A stretch of 64,000 bases of DNA from JAAYCI01 sp964371725 (lineage in GTDB: Bacteria > Bacillota > Clostridia > Oscillospirales > Ruminococcaceae): NCBI GenBank assembly GCA_964371725.1, contig CAYJNQ010000001.1, positions 62,001-126,000 on the forward strand. The letters run 5' to 3'. Below the pieces are notes generated by a model that saw only the letters and a program-made list of their open reading frames with translations, did no database searches and was not told the DNA's origin. Positions 35,191 through 44,620 of the stretch are shown here, piece by piece (position 1 is the stretch's first letter; each line of letters opens with the position of its first letter). The translations under genes and the position numbers were made by a program.

Positions 35191-36210
35191 TTAGCCTAGC
35201 AGAAAGGCGTATAAATAGGCAATGGCCACACAAAACAAAGTCACAAGGCTAAACACAATGTCTATTTTCACCTCGCTCCAGCCCGTCATTTCAAAATGAT
35301 GGTGTAGCGGTGTCATTTTAAAGATACGCCTTCCCGCACCATATTTTTTCTTTGTATATTTGAACCAGCTCACCTGAATCATCACACTTACGGCCTCGAC
35401 AATGTACAATAAAGACAAAATCACCAAGATGTCCGGCCTACCCATGCAGAAACCAAGTGCAGCCACGCTGCCACCTAAGAACATACTGCCCGTATCGCCC
35501 ATAAAAACCTTGGCCGGATAGAAGTTCCAAAACAAAAATCCCACGAGCGCTCCGGCCAAGGCCGCGGCCCACAGCGACAGCTGAAATCGTGCAAACAGAG
35601 TGAGCAAAAGGCCATAGCCACACATCACCCACAGGGTTACCAAGGTGGCCAGGCCATCGATACCGTCGGTCAAATTCACAGCATTCACCACACCCACAAT
35701 CAGCAATATGCTCAGCGGGTAGAAAAAAAATCCAAAATCCACTGCCCCTACAAACGGTAAGCGCACCACCGTGGAAAGCCTATCCATAAAGTAGAGGCTG
35801 ACAAGAAAACTGATGGCAATTAAAAACTGCATCACCAGTTTTTCTCTGGCCCGCAAACCCAGGTTTTTTTTGCGCACCACTTTCAAATAATCGTCCACAA
35901 AGCCCACAAAGCCAAAGGCGAGGGAGGTGAACAGCCCCAAAATCACCAGCGAGCTGGCCATTGGGTCCGCATCTGTACTGACGCCCTGCAAAAGCGGATA
36001 GGCCAGCACAAGCCCCAACAATGTGCCCACCACCATCATAATGCCGCCCATCGTGGGTGTTCCACCCTTGCCCTTGTGCCAAACCGGCCCCTCTTCATTG
36101 ATGGTTTGTCCGAATTTTAGTTTGCGCAAAAACGGCACCGCAAAAATGCCGGCCAAAGCTGTTACAAGCAGGGCAACGCCCGCCGCCACCAAGGTTGCAT
36201 ACTGTGCCAT
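35191..36210 (-). CDS. mraY: Phospho-MurNAc-pentapeptide transferase
   Basis: The protein has 339 residues with about ten membrane helices. Conserved cytoplasmic loops include GTPTMGGI, FVDDYLKV, NLTDGIDGLA and the MTPLHHHFE histidine motif. It attaches the UDP-MurNAc-pentapeptide to undecaprenyl phosphate, giving lipid I. AAGGGGG precedes the ATG at 36210; an in-frame upstream extension is unsupported. Confidence 0.97.
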   Translation of the reverse strand: MAQYATLVAAGVALLVTALAGIFAVPFLRKLKFGQTINEEGPVWHKGKGGTPTMGGIMMVVGTLLGLVLAYPLLQGVSTDADPMASSLVILGLFTSLAFGFVGFVDDYLKVVRKKNLGLRAREKLVMQFLIAISFLVSLYFMDRLSTVVRLPFVGAVDFGFFFYPLSILLIVGVVNAVNLTDGIDGLATLVTLWVMCGYGLLLTLFARFQLSLWAAALAGALVGFLFWNFYPAKVFMGDTGSMFLGGSVAALGFCMGRPDILVILSLLYIVEAVSVMIQVSWFKYTKKKYGAGRRIFKMTPLHHHFEMTGWSEVKIDIVFSLVTLFCVAIAYLYAFLLG

Positions 36211-36264
36211 CCAATTTCCCCCTTTACACCCGCTTTTCCAAATACACAAGCACCCGGCCTTTGG

Positions 36265-37617
36265 CTAAAGCATCCCCTCTACAATCTCCTCAAAACGCAT
36301 GCCTCGGCTGGCCTTTACAAGCACTGTGTCATCCTCTTGCAACGCTGTTTTCAAGAAGTTTGCCGCCTCGGCGTTGCTGCAAAACGCGCGCACTTCCACG
36401 CCCTGTTTTTGAGCTTGCGCCGCCGTAATTGCGGCTAGCTCGCCCACACAAACAAGCAAACGCACACCGCACTGTGCGGCCTGTTCACCGAGCTCCAAAT
36501 GCGAGGGCTCGGCTGCCGTGCCAAGCTCCAGCATATCCCCCAAAACGGCCACCTTTCGTGCTCCATCCATGCCACAAAGCAGCTGCAAGGCAGCCTTCAT
36601 GGAGTCGGGGTTGGCGTTATAATAGTCCTCCAAAAGAGTCATTTTTCCCACTTTTCGCACGTGCTGGCGCATCCAAGCCGGCTGATAATTTGCAAGACCA
36701 CTTGCAGCCGTTTGCGCATTGAGGCCCAACCTTGTGGCCGCCGCATAGGCCAACACAGCATCGAGCATCATGTGCTTGCCGTGTGTGGGAATAAAGGCTT
36801 GCAGTGTGCCAAACTGCCTATCGAATATTTCGAAGTGTTGCCCCTGCTCCTCTTCTTTTAACACCTCGGCATAAATTTCGCAGCTTTTATCTTCCACCGA
36901 GGCATACACGACATGGATATCCTCAGGCACAGCGGCATTTTTCAAAAGAGCATCGTCGCCGTTCAATATAAGCGGCCCACCCTTTTGCAGCCCGGCACAA
37001 ATTTCCATTTTGGCCGATAAAATGCCCTCCATGCTGCCTAGGCGATCCATGTGCACTTGGCCTATTTTGGTGATGATGGCGGCGTCGGGCCTTGCGGCCA
37101 GTGTGAGCTTGCGAATTTCGCCCGGCCCTTGCATTCCCATCTCCAAAACGGCATAGCGCGTGCTTTCCTCTAAACGAAACAGCGTGTTGGGCATTCCTAT
37201 TTCGTTATTTTGGTTACCCTCGGTTTTCAAGGTGTCGCCAAAAGCTGAAAGAACACCTGCACAAAACTCTTTTGTGGTGGTTTTCCCCACACTGCCGGTT
37301 ACACCCAACACAAGGGGTGAGTATTGGTTTCTGTAGTTCGCACCCATGGCAATCATTGCGTCCAGCACATCACCCACAAGCACGGTTCTGTCCGGTGGCA
37401 CATCCTCGATGATGTGTTGTGCCACCACAAGCACCGCGCCATTTTCACAGGCTTCTCTTGCATAGTCGTGTCCGTCCACACGTTCGCCCTCTATGGCCAC
37501 AAACACACTGCCGGGCCCTGCTTTGCGGCTGTCTGTCACCACAGACTGTATCATCAAACCGGCAGGTGCGGCCGGCCACAAATCTTTAAACAATTCCTTT
37601 GCCGTTATGCTTTGCAT
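36265..37617 (-). CDS. murF: UDP-MurNAc-tripeptide D-alanyl-D-alanine ligase
   Basis: The protein has 450 residues of the Mur ligase fold: N-terminal UDP-binding domain, ATP-binding loop GVTGSVGKTTTKEF, central MGMQGPGEI and a C-terminal domain with YNANPDSMKAAL. It adds the D-Ala-D-Ala dipeptide to complete the wall precursor. GAGGAAG precedes the ATG. It lies 46 bases after murE. Confidence 0.97.
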   Translation of the reverse strand: MQSITAKELFKDLWPAAPAGLMIQSVVTDSRKAGPGSVFVAIEGERVDGHDYAREACENGAVLVVAQHIIEDVPPDRTVLVGDVLDAMIAMGANYRNQYSPLVLGVTGSVGKTTTKEFCAGVLSAFGDTLKTEGNQNNEIGMPNTLFRLEESTRYAVLEMGMQGPGEIRKLTLAARPDAAIITKIGQVHMDRLGSMEGILSAKMEICAGLQKGGPLILNGDDALLKNAAVPEDIHVVYASVEDKSCEIYAEVLKEEEQGQHFEIFDRQFGTLQAFIPTHGKHMMLDAVLAYAAATRLGLNAQTAASGLANYQPAWMRQHVRKVGKMTLLEDYYNANPDSMKAALQLLCGMDGARKVAVLGDMLELGTAAEPSHLELGEQAAQCGVRLLVCVGELAAITAAQAQKQGVEVRAFCSNAEAANFLKTALQEDDTVLVKASRGMRFEEIVEGML

Positions 37618-37663
37618 ATTCTTCCTCGCTTTCTCTTGCCAAAACGCCTACCCTTTGCACACT

Positions 37664-39106
37664 TTAGAAGACTGTCTTTTCCTGTAATATCTCTGAAACC
37701 AACTCTTTCTCATCAAGATACACTGTTCGTTCCTTTAGCACCTGATAGTCCTCGTGCCCTTTTCCGCACAGCGCCAGTACGTCTCCCTCGCCCAGGCTTT
37801 TCATGGCGGCACACACAGCTTCGGCCCTGTCTTTTATCACCGTAAACGGCACAGCAGATTTTTCCAGCGGTGGCAATGCATCGGCAAAAATCTGTTCCTC
37901 CTGTTCATTGCGCGGATTGTCGCTTGTTAGGAACACCTCGTCTGCATAGCGCACCACGGCGCTGCTCATCTCTTTGCGCTTCGAGCGCTCGCGCATACCC
38001 GCACAACCGAACAACACCACAAAACGCCCCTTCACAAACGGTTTCAATGCCGACAGCAATTTTTCAAGGCCGTCAGCCGTATGGGCGTAATCGCGCAAAA
38101 TGGTATACTCTTTATCATACAAAATTTCGCAGCGTCCCGCAACACCCTTTGTGTGTGCCAAGGCCTGCATCACATTTTGCGGCGCATGGCCAAGTAAGAT
38201 AGCCGCTCCACCGGCTGCCAACGCATTGTAAGCACTGTATTCTCCGGGCATTGGAAAAGCCAGCGGATACAGTTGCTCGCCGGCTAAAAAACCAAAATCC
38301 ACTTCGCCCGCTTTCGGCCTTAGGCGATGAGCCACAAAATCGGCTGCATCACTTTGGCAGGAATAGCTGTGTTTGCTTATATTGGGCACTTCACTAAGCA
38401 GGCGTTTGCCATAGTCATCGTCCAGGTTTGTAAGTAAGGCATCTGTGTGAGAAAACAAGGCCCGCTTTGCTTCAAAGTATTGCTCCATATCACCGTGCCA
38501 ATCCAGATGATCTTTGCTCAAATTGGTGAACACACACAGCGCAAAATGAAGGCTGAGCAGACGCCCCTGCTCAATGGCCTGGCTACTGGCTTCCAACACC
38601 AAATGTGTGCACCCCGCCTGCACACAGCGATGCATCAAGGCGGCAAGGTCCCAGGCCTGTGGCGTGGTAAATCGTGCGGGCACGGTCATGTCGCGAATTT
38701 CACTTTGCACGGTTCCAATCAGGGCACAGGACACCCCTTGTGCACACAGCACCTGTTTTATCAAGGTGCTAACCGTGGTTTTTCCATTGGTGCCCGTAAC
38801 GGCAATTAGTTTGAGTTTTTTAGCCGGATTATCGAAAAACTTCTGGCACAACAGGGCATATGAAAGCCGTGTATCTTCTACAAGCACCTCGTTTTTAAGC
38901 CCAAGCGGGCGCTGGCACACCACCACGGCCGCCCCATTTTCCACAGCCATTTTTGCATGATCGTGCCCATCGCTTGTACGCCCTTCAATACACACAAACA
39001 CCGTTCCGGCCTGCACGCGGCGGCTGTCTTGTGCAACACTCGTCACATCGCCTTCGGGCAAAGTGCCCGTCTTTTTCAGCCCAGAAAACAACTCTTCAAA
39101 ACACAT
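37664..39106 (-). CDS. murE: UDP-MurNAc-dipeptide ligase MurE
   Basis: The protein has 480 residues. The ATP loop is VTGTNGKTTVSTL; the carbamylated-lysine region and the C-terminal TSDNPRNEQEEQIFADA follow. TSDNPR in this position is typical of enzymes that add meso-diaminopimelate (DNPR motif), so a DAP-type wall is predicted. AAGGGGG precedes the ATG; the gene begins 17 bases after the PBP gene. Confidence 0.96.
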   Translation of the reverse strand: MCFEELFSGLKKTGTLPEGDVTSVAQDSRRVQAGTVFVCIEGRTSDGHDHAKMAVENGAAVVVCQRPLGLKNEVLVEDTRLSYALLCQKFFDNPAKKLKLIAVTGTNGKTTVSTLIKQVLCAQGVSCALIGTVQSEIRDMTVPARFTTPQAWDLAALMHRCVQAGCTHLVLEASSQAIEQGRLLSLHFALCVFTNLSKDHLDWHGDMEQYFEAKRALFSHTDALLTNLDDDYGKRLLSEVPNISKHSYSCQSDAADFVAHRLRPKAGEVDFGFLAGEQLYPLAFPMPGEYSAYNALAAGGAAILLGHAPQNVMQALAHTKGVAGRCEILYDKEYTILRDYAHTADGLEKLLSALKPFVKGRFVVLFGCAGMRERSKRKEMSSAVVRYADEVFLTSDNPRNEQEEQIFADALPPLEKSAVPFTVIKDRAEAVCAAMKSLGEGDVLALCGKGHEDYQVLKERTVYLDEKELVSEILQEKTVF

Positions 39107-39123
39107 GCACTTTCCCCCTTTTT

Positions 39124-41415
39124 CTATTCTCCTACCACACTCACATCCTGCATGGTTAAGGTGACCAAACTACCCCTTGGCATCATGGTGCCCGAAGCCG
39201 GTTCTTGTAACTGCACTTGCACATTCTCACCGTTATCCGGCGCCCCGGTGGTAAGCACATTGAAGCCCAGTGCTTCGAGCTCCTCTATGGCTACACTTGG
39301 ACTTCGCCCAAGCACCGCCGGCACCTGCACACTCTCTTGTGGCATCTCCGCATCTGTATATAGCACCACCTGTCCACCCGCCGGCACTTGTGCGTAGGCC
39401 TCGGGGGTTTGCGCCGTCACCGTGGTCCCCTCGCCCAGCACCATGGCACCCAAGCCATTCTGGCTTAATGTAGCCGTAGCTGTGGCCAAATCTGTGCCCA
39501 CAACCGCCGGCGCCGATATGGTGGAGCGCGTTTCACTTTCTGCCACCCCAAAATGTGGCTCCACACCCAAAATGGGCAACGTTTCTTCGATAATGCTGCC
39601 CACATAAGGGCCTGCAAGCCGTGTGCCGAACCAAGTTCTCTCCACCGGTGCGTGTGGGTCTGTGGATTCATCCAGCGCCACCAAAACAGCCACTTCCGGA
39701 TCACTTGCCGGCGCAAAACCAAGGAAAGACGAGATATAGGCCTCGCGATTTTCGGCTGCAAGCACCTCCAATTTTTGCGAGGTGCCACTTTTTCCGCCCA
39801 CTTCATAGCCGGCCACATAAGCGTTTTGCCCGTTGGGCGTTTGGCTTACCAAATCTTCCAATGCGTCGGCTAAGTAGGTGCTGGTTTCTTCGGAAATCAC
39901 CTGACGGCGTAAGATGGGCTCTATCTCCTCCACCACATTGCCTTGTGAATCCAGAACACTGCCCACGATATAAGGTTGCATGAGGTTGCCACCATTCACC
40001 GCGGCCGAAACCGCTGTAATCATTTGTAGCGCTGTGTATTTGTTGCTCTGCCCAAAGGCTGTGCTGGCCAGCTCCACCGGGCCAAGTTCGTCTTCATCAT
40101 ACATGATGTTGTCAATTGCCGTAGCACTTGGCTCGCCCGGCAAATCCACACCCGTAGGTTCGGTTAGGCCAAAGGAGTTCAAGTAATCGTACCAGGTGCT
40201 TGCCCCAAGAGCCGATGTTATCTGCACACTGGCCACATTGCAAGAGTTGATGAGTACGTCACGCATGAGCTGTGAGCCGTGTACAGCGTCTTGCGCACAG
40301 CCAAACTCTCTATCTTCCACGGTGATGCCACCGCTACAGGAAAGCGCGGATTCTTCGTTAAACACGCCCGAATCCAAAGCTGCAGCCACCGTAATCACCT
40401 TCAAAACAGAGCCGGGCTCATACGTGTCGGCCAGCGCCTTGTTGCGCCATTGCAAGGTGCGTGCTTCGCCCTGCATTTGCACGCGTTCTTCACTTTCCGG
40501 CATGGCCTCCACTTCAAGACGCGCGGCCTCGTCGTAAATTTCGTAGGGGTCGTTTGGGTTGTAGGCCGGGCTTGTGGCCATGGCCAAAATGGCACCGGTG
40601 TCGATGTCCATCACAATCACCATGCCGCGCTCTTGCACTTCGTTATAGGCCACGGCCTCGGCCAAATACTCCTCCGCAATCTGCTGAATGTCAGCATCCA
40701 CCGTGAGCACAATGCTGTTGCCGTCTTCCGCCGGATAAAGGTTTTCTTCCTCTGCACCCGTGGGCACTTCTCCACCCCAGGCATTGCGCACGCCGAGTGA
40801 ACGCCCGGGCGTGCCGGCCAACACCTCATTATAGTAGCTCTCAAGCCCCTCGATTCCGTTTCCATCGTCGTTTGTAAAACCCAAAATGGTGGCCGCGAGC
40901 TCCTCATAGGGATAGTAGCGACGTGTGTCTTGCCTCAAATAGATGCCCTTGATATCATATTCCTCGCAGGCTTCTTGCACAAGGTCTGCCAGTGGTTTTT
41001 CCACTTTTGCTTGCACTTCATAGTAGTTCGTGTCCGAAAGACTCAAATTGTCATATAGCTCGGTTTCATCGAGATCTAAGATAATGGCAAGCTCTCTTGC
41101 GGCCACGCGCGCCGGATCCTCTATGTTGCTTTGTGCCAACACATCCGGCGCCGCCTCCACACTCCACACCGTGGCGCTTTGCGCCAGAACCTGCAGGTTG
41201 CTGTCGTAGATGATGCCACGTTCTGGTGCTATTTCCATGTTGGCCAGTTGCTGGCCCGAAGCTTCTGCCTGCCAATAGGCAGCCTCTACCACCTGCAACT
41301 GAAAAAGGCGCATACCCAGAACACCGGCCGCCACCACAAAAACAGCACCCACTGCCACACAGCGCAGCAGCATGGAACGCTGATATCGATTTACATCGTT
41401 TTTTTTCTGATTCAT
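39124..41415 (-). CDS. Penicillin-binding protein 2X / SpoVD-type transpeptidase with PASTA domains
   Basis: The protein has 763 residues. One N-terminal membrane helix (about 16-38) precedes a PBP dimerisation domain and the transpeptidase domain, with catalytic Ser336 and Lys339 in GSVLK, S391-x-N393 and the KSG triad at 542-544. Two PASTA repeats occupy about 630-763. As the only class B PBP in the cluster it probably serves division (FtsI role); the same architecture is used by the sporulation protein SpoVD. The ribosome binding site AGGAG is 12 bases before ATG, rather far. Confidence 0.94.
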   Translation of the reverse strand: MNQKKNDVNRYQRSMLLRCVAVGAVFVVAAGVLGMRLFQLQVVEAAYWQAEASGQQLANMEIAPERGIIYDSNLQVLAQSATVWSVEAAPDVLAQSNIEDPARVAARELAIILDLDETELYDNLSLSDTNYYEVQAKVEKPLADLVQEACEEYDIKGIYLRQDTRRYYPYEELAATILGFTNDDGNGIEGLESYYNEVLAGTPGRSLGVRNAWGGEVPTGAEEENLYPAEDGNSIVLTVDADIQQIAEEYLAEAVAYNEVQERGMVIVMDIDTGAILAMATSPAYNPNDPYEIYDEAARLEVEAMPESEERVQMQGEARTLQWRNKALADTYEPGSVLKVITVAAALDSGVFNEESALSCSGGITVEDREFGCAQDAVHGSQLMRDVLINSCNVASVQITSALGASTWYDYLNSFGLTEPTGVDLPGEPSATAIDNIMYDEDELGPVELASTAFGQSNKYTALQMITAVSAAVNGGNLMQPYIVGSVLDSQGNVVEEIEPILRRQVISEETSTYLADALEDLVSQTPNGQNAYVAGYEVGGKSGTSQKLEVLAAENREAYISSFLGFAPASDPEVAVLVALDESTDPHAPVERTWFGTRLAGPYVGSIIEETLPILGVEPHFGVAESETRSTISAPAVVGTDLATATATLSQNGLGAMVLGEGTTVTAQTPEAYAQVPAGGQVVLYTDAEMPQESVQVPAVLGRSPSVAIEELEALGFNVLTTGAPDNGENVQVQLQEPASGTMMPRGSLVTLTMQDVSVVGE

Positions 41416-41555
41416 GAAAAAGTTCCGCTCCTATTTTGGCAATGCCACCGTTTATTCGCGGCCTCGCGTTTGTTTTCCTATCTACCGGCATGATCCGGGC
41501 CGTGGTTACACCGGGTGTCAATCGTCTGCTTTGTTTCATGCCAAAGTGAAAACCA

Positions 41556-42029
41556 CTAGCTTGGGTTCAGATGGTCCAACACTGTTTTGATGCCCAAATC
41601 AAAATCCATGCTAAATTCTTCCAAAAAGCCCGGGGCAACCTCAATCTCATTGTCTTCCCGCACTTGCACATAGGCAATTTGGCTGCTGCTGATAGGCACA
41701 AGCCCCATTTCCCCTGCACGCTGTTCCACGGCTTTTGGCGTTGTCATACTCTCAAGCTCAAAGCTCAAATAGGCATGCAGTGCTTCCTCTTCCACAAGCT
41801 CGTTGCTTCTTTGGGAAATCTGGGTTTGCAATTCTGTTACCACCGTTTGTGTATACAAAACACTGCACACCAGACACACAAACACACAAAAAACAAACCA
41901 ATTGCGAAAAGCACGTAGCACTTTATAAGCACGACTTGGGCCTTTTTGAACCACGCGCAGCTTCGGTTTTTCCCGTTTTTGCGTTTCCCCTTTGGCAAAA
42001 CGCTGTAAATCGTATGCGGTTTCTGCCAT
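41556..42029 (-). CDS. ftsL: Cell division protein FtsL
   Basis: The protein has 157 residues. A basic cytoplasmic N-terminus (1-45) and one membrane helix (about 46-63) are followed by a short coiled coil (about 66-100) with ESMTTPKAVEQRAGEMGLVPI, the family signature. It bridges FtsQ/DivIC and FtsW in the divisome. The acidic tail is longer than usual. It is followed by a 140-base untranslated gap before the PBP gene, in which nothing else was recognised. Confidence 0.88.
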   Translation of the reverse strand: MAETAYDLQRFAKGETQKREKPKLRVVQKGPSRAYKVLRAFRNWFVFCVFVCLVCSVLYTQTVVTELQTQISQRSNELVEEEALHAYLSFELESMTTPKAVEQRAGEMGLVPISSSQIAYVQVREDNEIEVAPGFLEEFSMDFDLGIKTVLDHLNPS

Positions 42030-42050
42030 GGTTCAATCCAACCTTTCTAC

Positions 42051-42980
42051 TTATATTTTTTCAATGCATCGCAGCTTAGCGCTTCGACTTCTGCGGTTTT
42101 TCGCCTGTTCCTCTGCCGAGGGAGACTGTGGGTTTTTAAACGGAAATACGCCCTTCGCCACACCCGCACAGCGACACAGGGGCCACTCAGGCGGGCAGGT
42201 GCACGCCGTTGCAAATTGCCGAAAACGTTGTTTCACCATGCGGTCTTCCAGTGAATGAAAGGTTAAAACCACAAATCGACCTTTTGGTGCCAACATGTCA
42301 AACAAGCTGTCGAGCCCATCACCCAGTGCACCCAATTCATCGTTCACCGCAATGCGTAAAGCCTGAAAAGTTTTGCGCGCAGGGTTTTTCGCTTTGCGTC
42401 TCTCTGCCGGTGGCAGGGCCGCACATATGACCTCGGCTAGCCTTTGTGTACTTTTAATGCTCTCTTTTTCTCTTTCAGCCACAATTTTGCCTGCAATTTG
42501 CCAGGCATATTTCTCCTCGCCATAACTGCGCAGAATGTGGCAAAGCGTCTCTCGATTCAAGGTATTCACAAGCTCCTCTGCCGTTTGGCCGCTTTGGCTC
42601 ATGCGCATATCCAAGGCGGCGTCTCGGTGGTAGGAAAAACCCCGTTCGGTGCTGTCAAGTTGATGCGAAGACACGCCCAAATCGAGCAGAACGCCATCGA
42701 CTGACAAAACGCCCTTGTCTTTCAAAAATTCTGCTGCATGGCGGAAATCTTTTTGCACTACGGTGGCGGGAAGCCCTTTCAAACGCTCTGTTGCCACCTC
42801 GACGGCGGTGGGGTCTTTGTCGAAAGCATACAGATGCCCCTCTCGCAGTTTTTCGGCAATGGCACGGCTGTGCCCGCCACCGCCGGCCGTGCCGTCCACA
42901 TAAACACCATCCGGCTTTATGGAAAGTGCCTCTAGGCACTCATCAAACAAAACAGATACATGTACAAATGCATCACTCAT
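42051..42980 (-). CDS. rsmH: 16S rRNA m4C1402 methyltransferase
   Basis: The protein has 309 residues. It begins HVSVLFDECLEAL and has the SAM-binding YVDGTAGGGGHSRAI plus DLGVSSHQLDSTERGFSY, all diagnostic of RsmH (MraW). It methylates C1402 of 16S rRNA in the cytoplasm. Its ATG shares one base with the mraZ stop codon. Confidence 0.97.
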   Translation of the reverse strand: MSDAFVHVSVLFDECLEALSIKPDGVYVDGTAGGGGHSRAIAEKLREGHLYAFDKDPTAVEVATERLKGLPATVVQKDFRHAAEFLKDKGVLSVDGVLLDLGVSSHQLDSTERGFSYHRDAALDMRMSQSGQTAEELVNTLNRETLCHILRSYGEEKYAWQIAGKIVAEREKESIKSTQRLAEVICAALPPAERRKAKNPARKTFQALRIAVNDELGALGDGLDSLFDMLAPKGRFVVLTFHSLEDRMVKQRFRQFATACTCPPEWPLCRCAGVAKGVFPFKNPQSPSAEEQAKNRRSRSAKLRCIEKI

Positions 42981-43399
42981 CAGAATCCCAGCTCCTCCAT
43001 GGCCGCTTCCATGCTATCGCTGTCGAAATCTTCGTTTTCCAGTGCCCATGCTTCGGCACCCCAAATTTCGGCATAACGCCCAACCCCGATGACCACAGCC
43101 TCACGCTCAAGCTGCACGGCACTTCGCAGGGCAGGCGCAAGCAATACACGCCCCTGTTTGTCGGGCTTTACCTCGCTTGCCCCGGCATACAGCTGTCTTT
43201 TCAGTTTACGGCTTTTCACAAAACTTTTGTCTTCAAAAAGTGTTTCGATGTTCTCCCATTCTTTTTGCGGAAAAGCCACAAGGCAACCGTCCAGCCAACG
43301 TGTAATCCAGAACGTTTCGCCCATCTCTTCTCGAAGCTTTGCCGGAAAACTTAGGCGACCTTTTTCGTCCACCGCGCAATTGTATTCCCCATGCAGCAT
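42980..43399 (-). CDS. mraZ: Transcriptional regulator MraZ
   Basis: The protein has 139 residues with two SpoVT/AbrB-like half-domains, MLHGEYNCAVDEKGRLSFPAK and SEVKPDKQGRVLLAPALR (each shown only in part). MraZ forms a ring-shaped oligomer that binds direct repeats upstream of its own gene and represses the division cluster. AAGGAGGG precedes the ATG at 43399; the repeats it should bind lie about 40-70 bases upstream. Confidence 0.95.
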   Translation of the reverse strand: MLHGEYNCAVDEKGRLSFPAKLREEMGETFWITRWLDGCLVAFPQKEWENIETLFEDKSFVKSRKLKRQLYAGASEVKPDKQGRVLLAPALRSAVQLEREAVVIGVGRYAEIWGAEAWALENEDFDSDSMEAAMEELGF

Positions 43400-43440
43400 G
43401 GCCGCCCTCCTTCCCGTTTCTGAAAAAAGCGAAGCTATTT

Positions 43441-43470
43441 TTCCCCACTTTTCCCCACTTCTTACCACTT
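43441..43470 (-). promoter_or_regulatory. MraZ-binding repeats (triple GTGG elements)
   Basis: Three tandem 10-base units on the minus strand read GTGGTAAGAA, GTGGGGAAAA and GTGGGGAAAA, matching the known MraZ box layout of TGGGN repeats with 5-base gaps. They sit just downstream of the -10 box. Confidence 0.8.
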
Positions 43471-43477
43471 TTATTCA

Positions 43478-43505
43478 ATTATACAGATTTTTGATAAAAA
43501 ATCAA
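43478..43505 (-). promoter_or_regulatory. Promoter of the division and cell wall cluster
   Basis: On the minus strand TTGATT and a perfect TATAAT are separated by 16 bases, immediately upstream of the MraZ boxes. Confidence 0.75.
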
Positions 43506-43540
43506 GCTCTTTTCCTGTATCCACAGATTTTCACAAAATA

Positions 43541-43580
43541 AAAAAGAGCGGTTTCAAATTTGTTTGAAACCGCTCTTTTT
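43541..43580 (-). terminator. Terminator of the rsmD-coaD operon
   Basis: An 18-base perfect stem flanked by A and T runs, 50 bases beyond the stop codon of the coiled-coil gene. It insulates mraZ from the upstream operon. Confidence 0.9.
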
Positions 43581-43631
43581 TATTGAGTTTTCGTTGAAAA
43601 TCTCCCCAACGGGGAAGAGGTTCTGTTTTCC

Positions 43632-44084
43632 TTAGCGCTTATCACGGTGCCGAATTGAGGCACGCACACTTTTCACCTCATTCATGCTTTTCACAAGTTG
43701 CTCTTCGGCCTGATGCAAAATGTTTTCGCAGTAGTGGTTCACCGAACTGCGCATCTCCTTTGCGCCCTGTGTGGCCTTTCGCATGATGTCGTTTGCGCGT
43801 TGTTCGCTGGCCTTTACAATTTGCTGTTCACTCACAATCACCTTTGCACGCTCCTCGGCCTTTCGGATGATGCCGTCGGCCTCTTTGCGCGCACCCTCCA
43901 CAATTTCGGCGCGGTCTTGCACAATGGCCTTTGCCTGGCGAATTTCCGTGGGCATATTCAGGCGGATATCATCGATGATGTCGCGCATTTTTTCGGCATC
44001 GACCATCCTTTTTCCCGAAAGTGGCACCGTAAAAGCCTCCTCCAAGGTTTCATCCATCATATCCAGCAAATCATCGATGTTCAT
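43632..44084 (-). CDS. Coiled-coil protein downstream of coaD
   Basis: The protein has 150 residues, almost entirely helical with heptads from about 50 to 145 and many Glu, Lys, Arg and Ala residues (EGARKEADGIIRKAEERAKV). The shape recalls DivIVA or the stalk subunits of ATPases, but no membrane helix and no diagnostic motif is present. Similar proteins follow coaD in other clostridia, from memory, with no assigned role. It is separated from coaD by 30 bases. Confidence 0.75.
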   Translation of the reverse strand: MNIDDLLDMMDETLEEAFTVPLSGKRMVDAEKMRDIIDDIRLNMPTEIRQAKAIVQDRAEIVEGARKEADGIIRKAEERAKVIVSEQQIVKASEQRANDIMRKATQGAKEMRSSVNHYCENILHQAEEQLVKSMNEVKSVRASIRHRDKR

Positions 44085-44114
44085 GCAAAGTCTCCTTTCA
44101 ACGCAAATGCGTTC

Positions 44115-44609
44115 CTACTTTATATTTTTCTCTGTAAACAGCCTGCGGTGAATATCCTCTTCTATCTCTTTTGGCACAAAACCCGTAAGCGGGCGGCCAT
44201 ATCGTGCCAGCTCACGCACCACGCTGGACGACAAAAACATATTATCTGCATCCGTTGTGATAAACAAAGTTTCCAAATTTGTGTTCAGTTTTTTGTTCAC
44301 AAGCGCCATTTGAAACTCATATTCAAAATCCGACACAGCACGCAAACCCTTTACAAGGGCACAGGCACCTTTTTCGCGGGCATATTCTGCCACCAGTCTA
44401 TCGCAGGCATCCACCTGCACATTGGGCATGTCACGCAGTGCTGTTTTCAGCAGTGCCACGCGTTCTTCTTTTGAAAAAACCGTTTGCTTTGCCACATTCA
44501 CAAGCACCACCACAATCACTCTATCGAACAATTTCGTGGCGCGTTCGATGATGTTGATGTGCCCGTAGGTGACGGGGTCATAGCTTCCCGGACAAATTGC
44601 AATGCGCAT
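44115..44609 (-). CDS. coaD: Phosphopantetheine adenylyltransferase
   Basis: The protein has 164 residues. The nucleotidyltransferase motif YGHINII, the N-terminal CPGSYDPVTYGH and the C-terminal LSSSVVREL are those of CoaD. The enzyme makes dephospho-CoA from ATP and 4'-phosphopantetheine. GAGGTGG supports the ATG at 44609. It follows rsmD by 11 bases, a very common Firmicute pair. Confidence 0.97.
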   Translation of the reverse strand: MRIAICPGSYDPVTYGHINIIERATKLFDRVIVVVLVNVAKQTVFSKEERVALLKTALRDMPNVQVDACDRLVAEYAREKGACALVKGLRAVSDFEYEFQMALVNKKLNTNLETLFITTDADNMFLSSSVVRELARYGRPLTGFVPKEIEEDIHRRLFTEKNIK

Positions 44610-44620
44610 TTTGTTCCACC

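Noticed and set aside
43632..44084. ATP synthase subunit b for the coiled-coil protein
   Set aside because: No N-terminal membrane helix and no other ATP synthase gene nearby; only general coiled-coil similarity.
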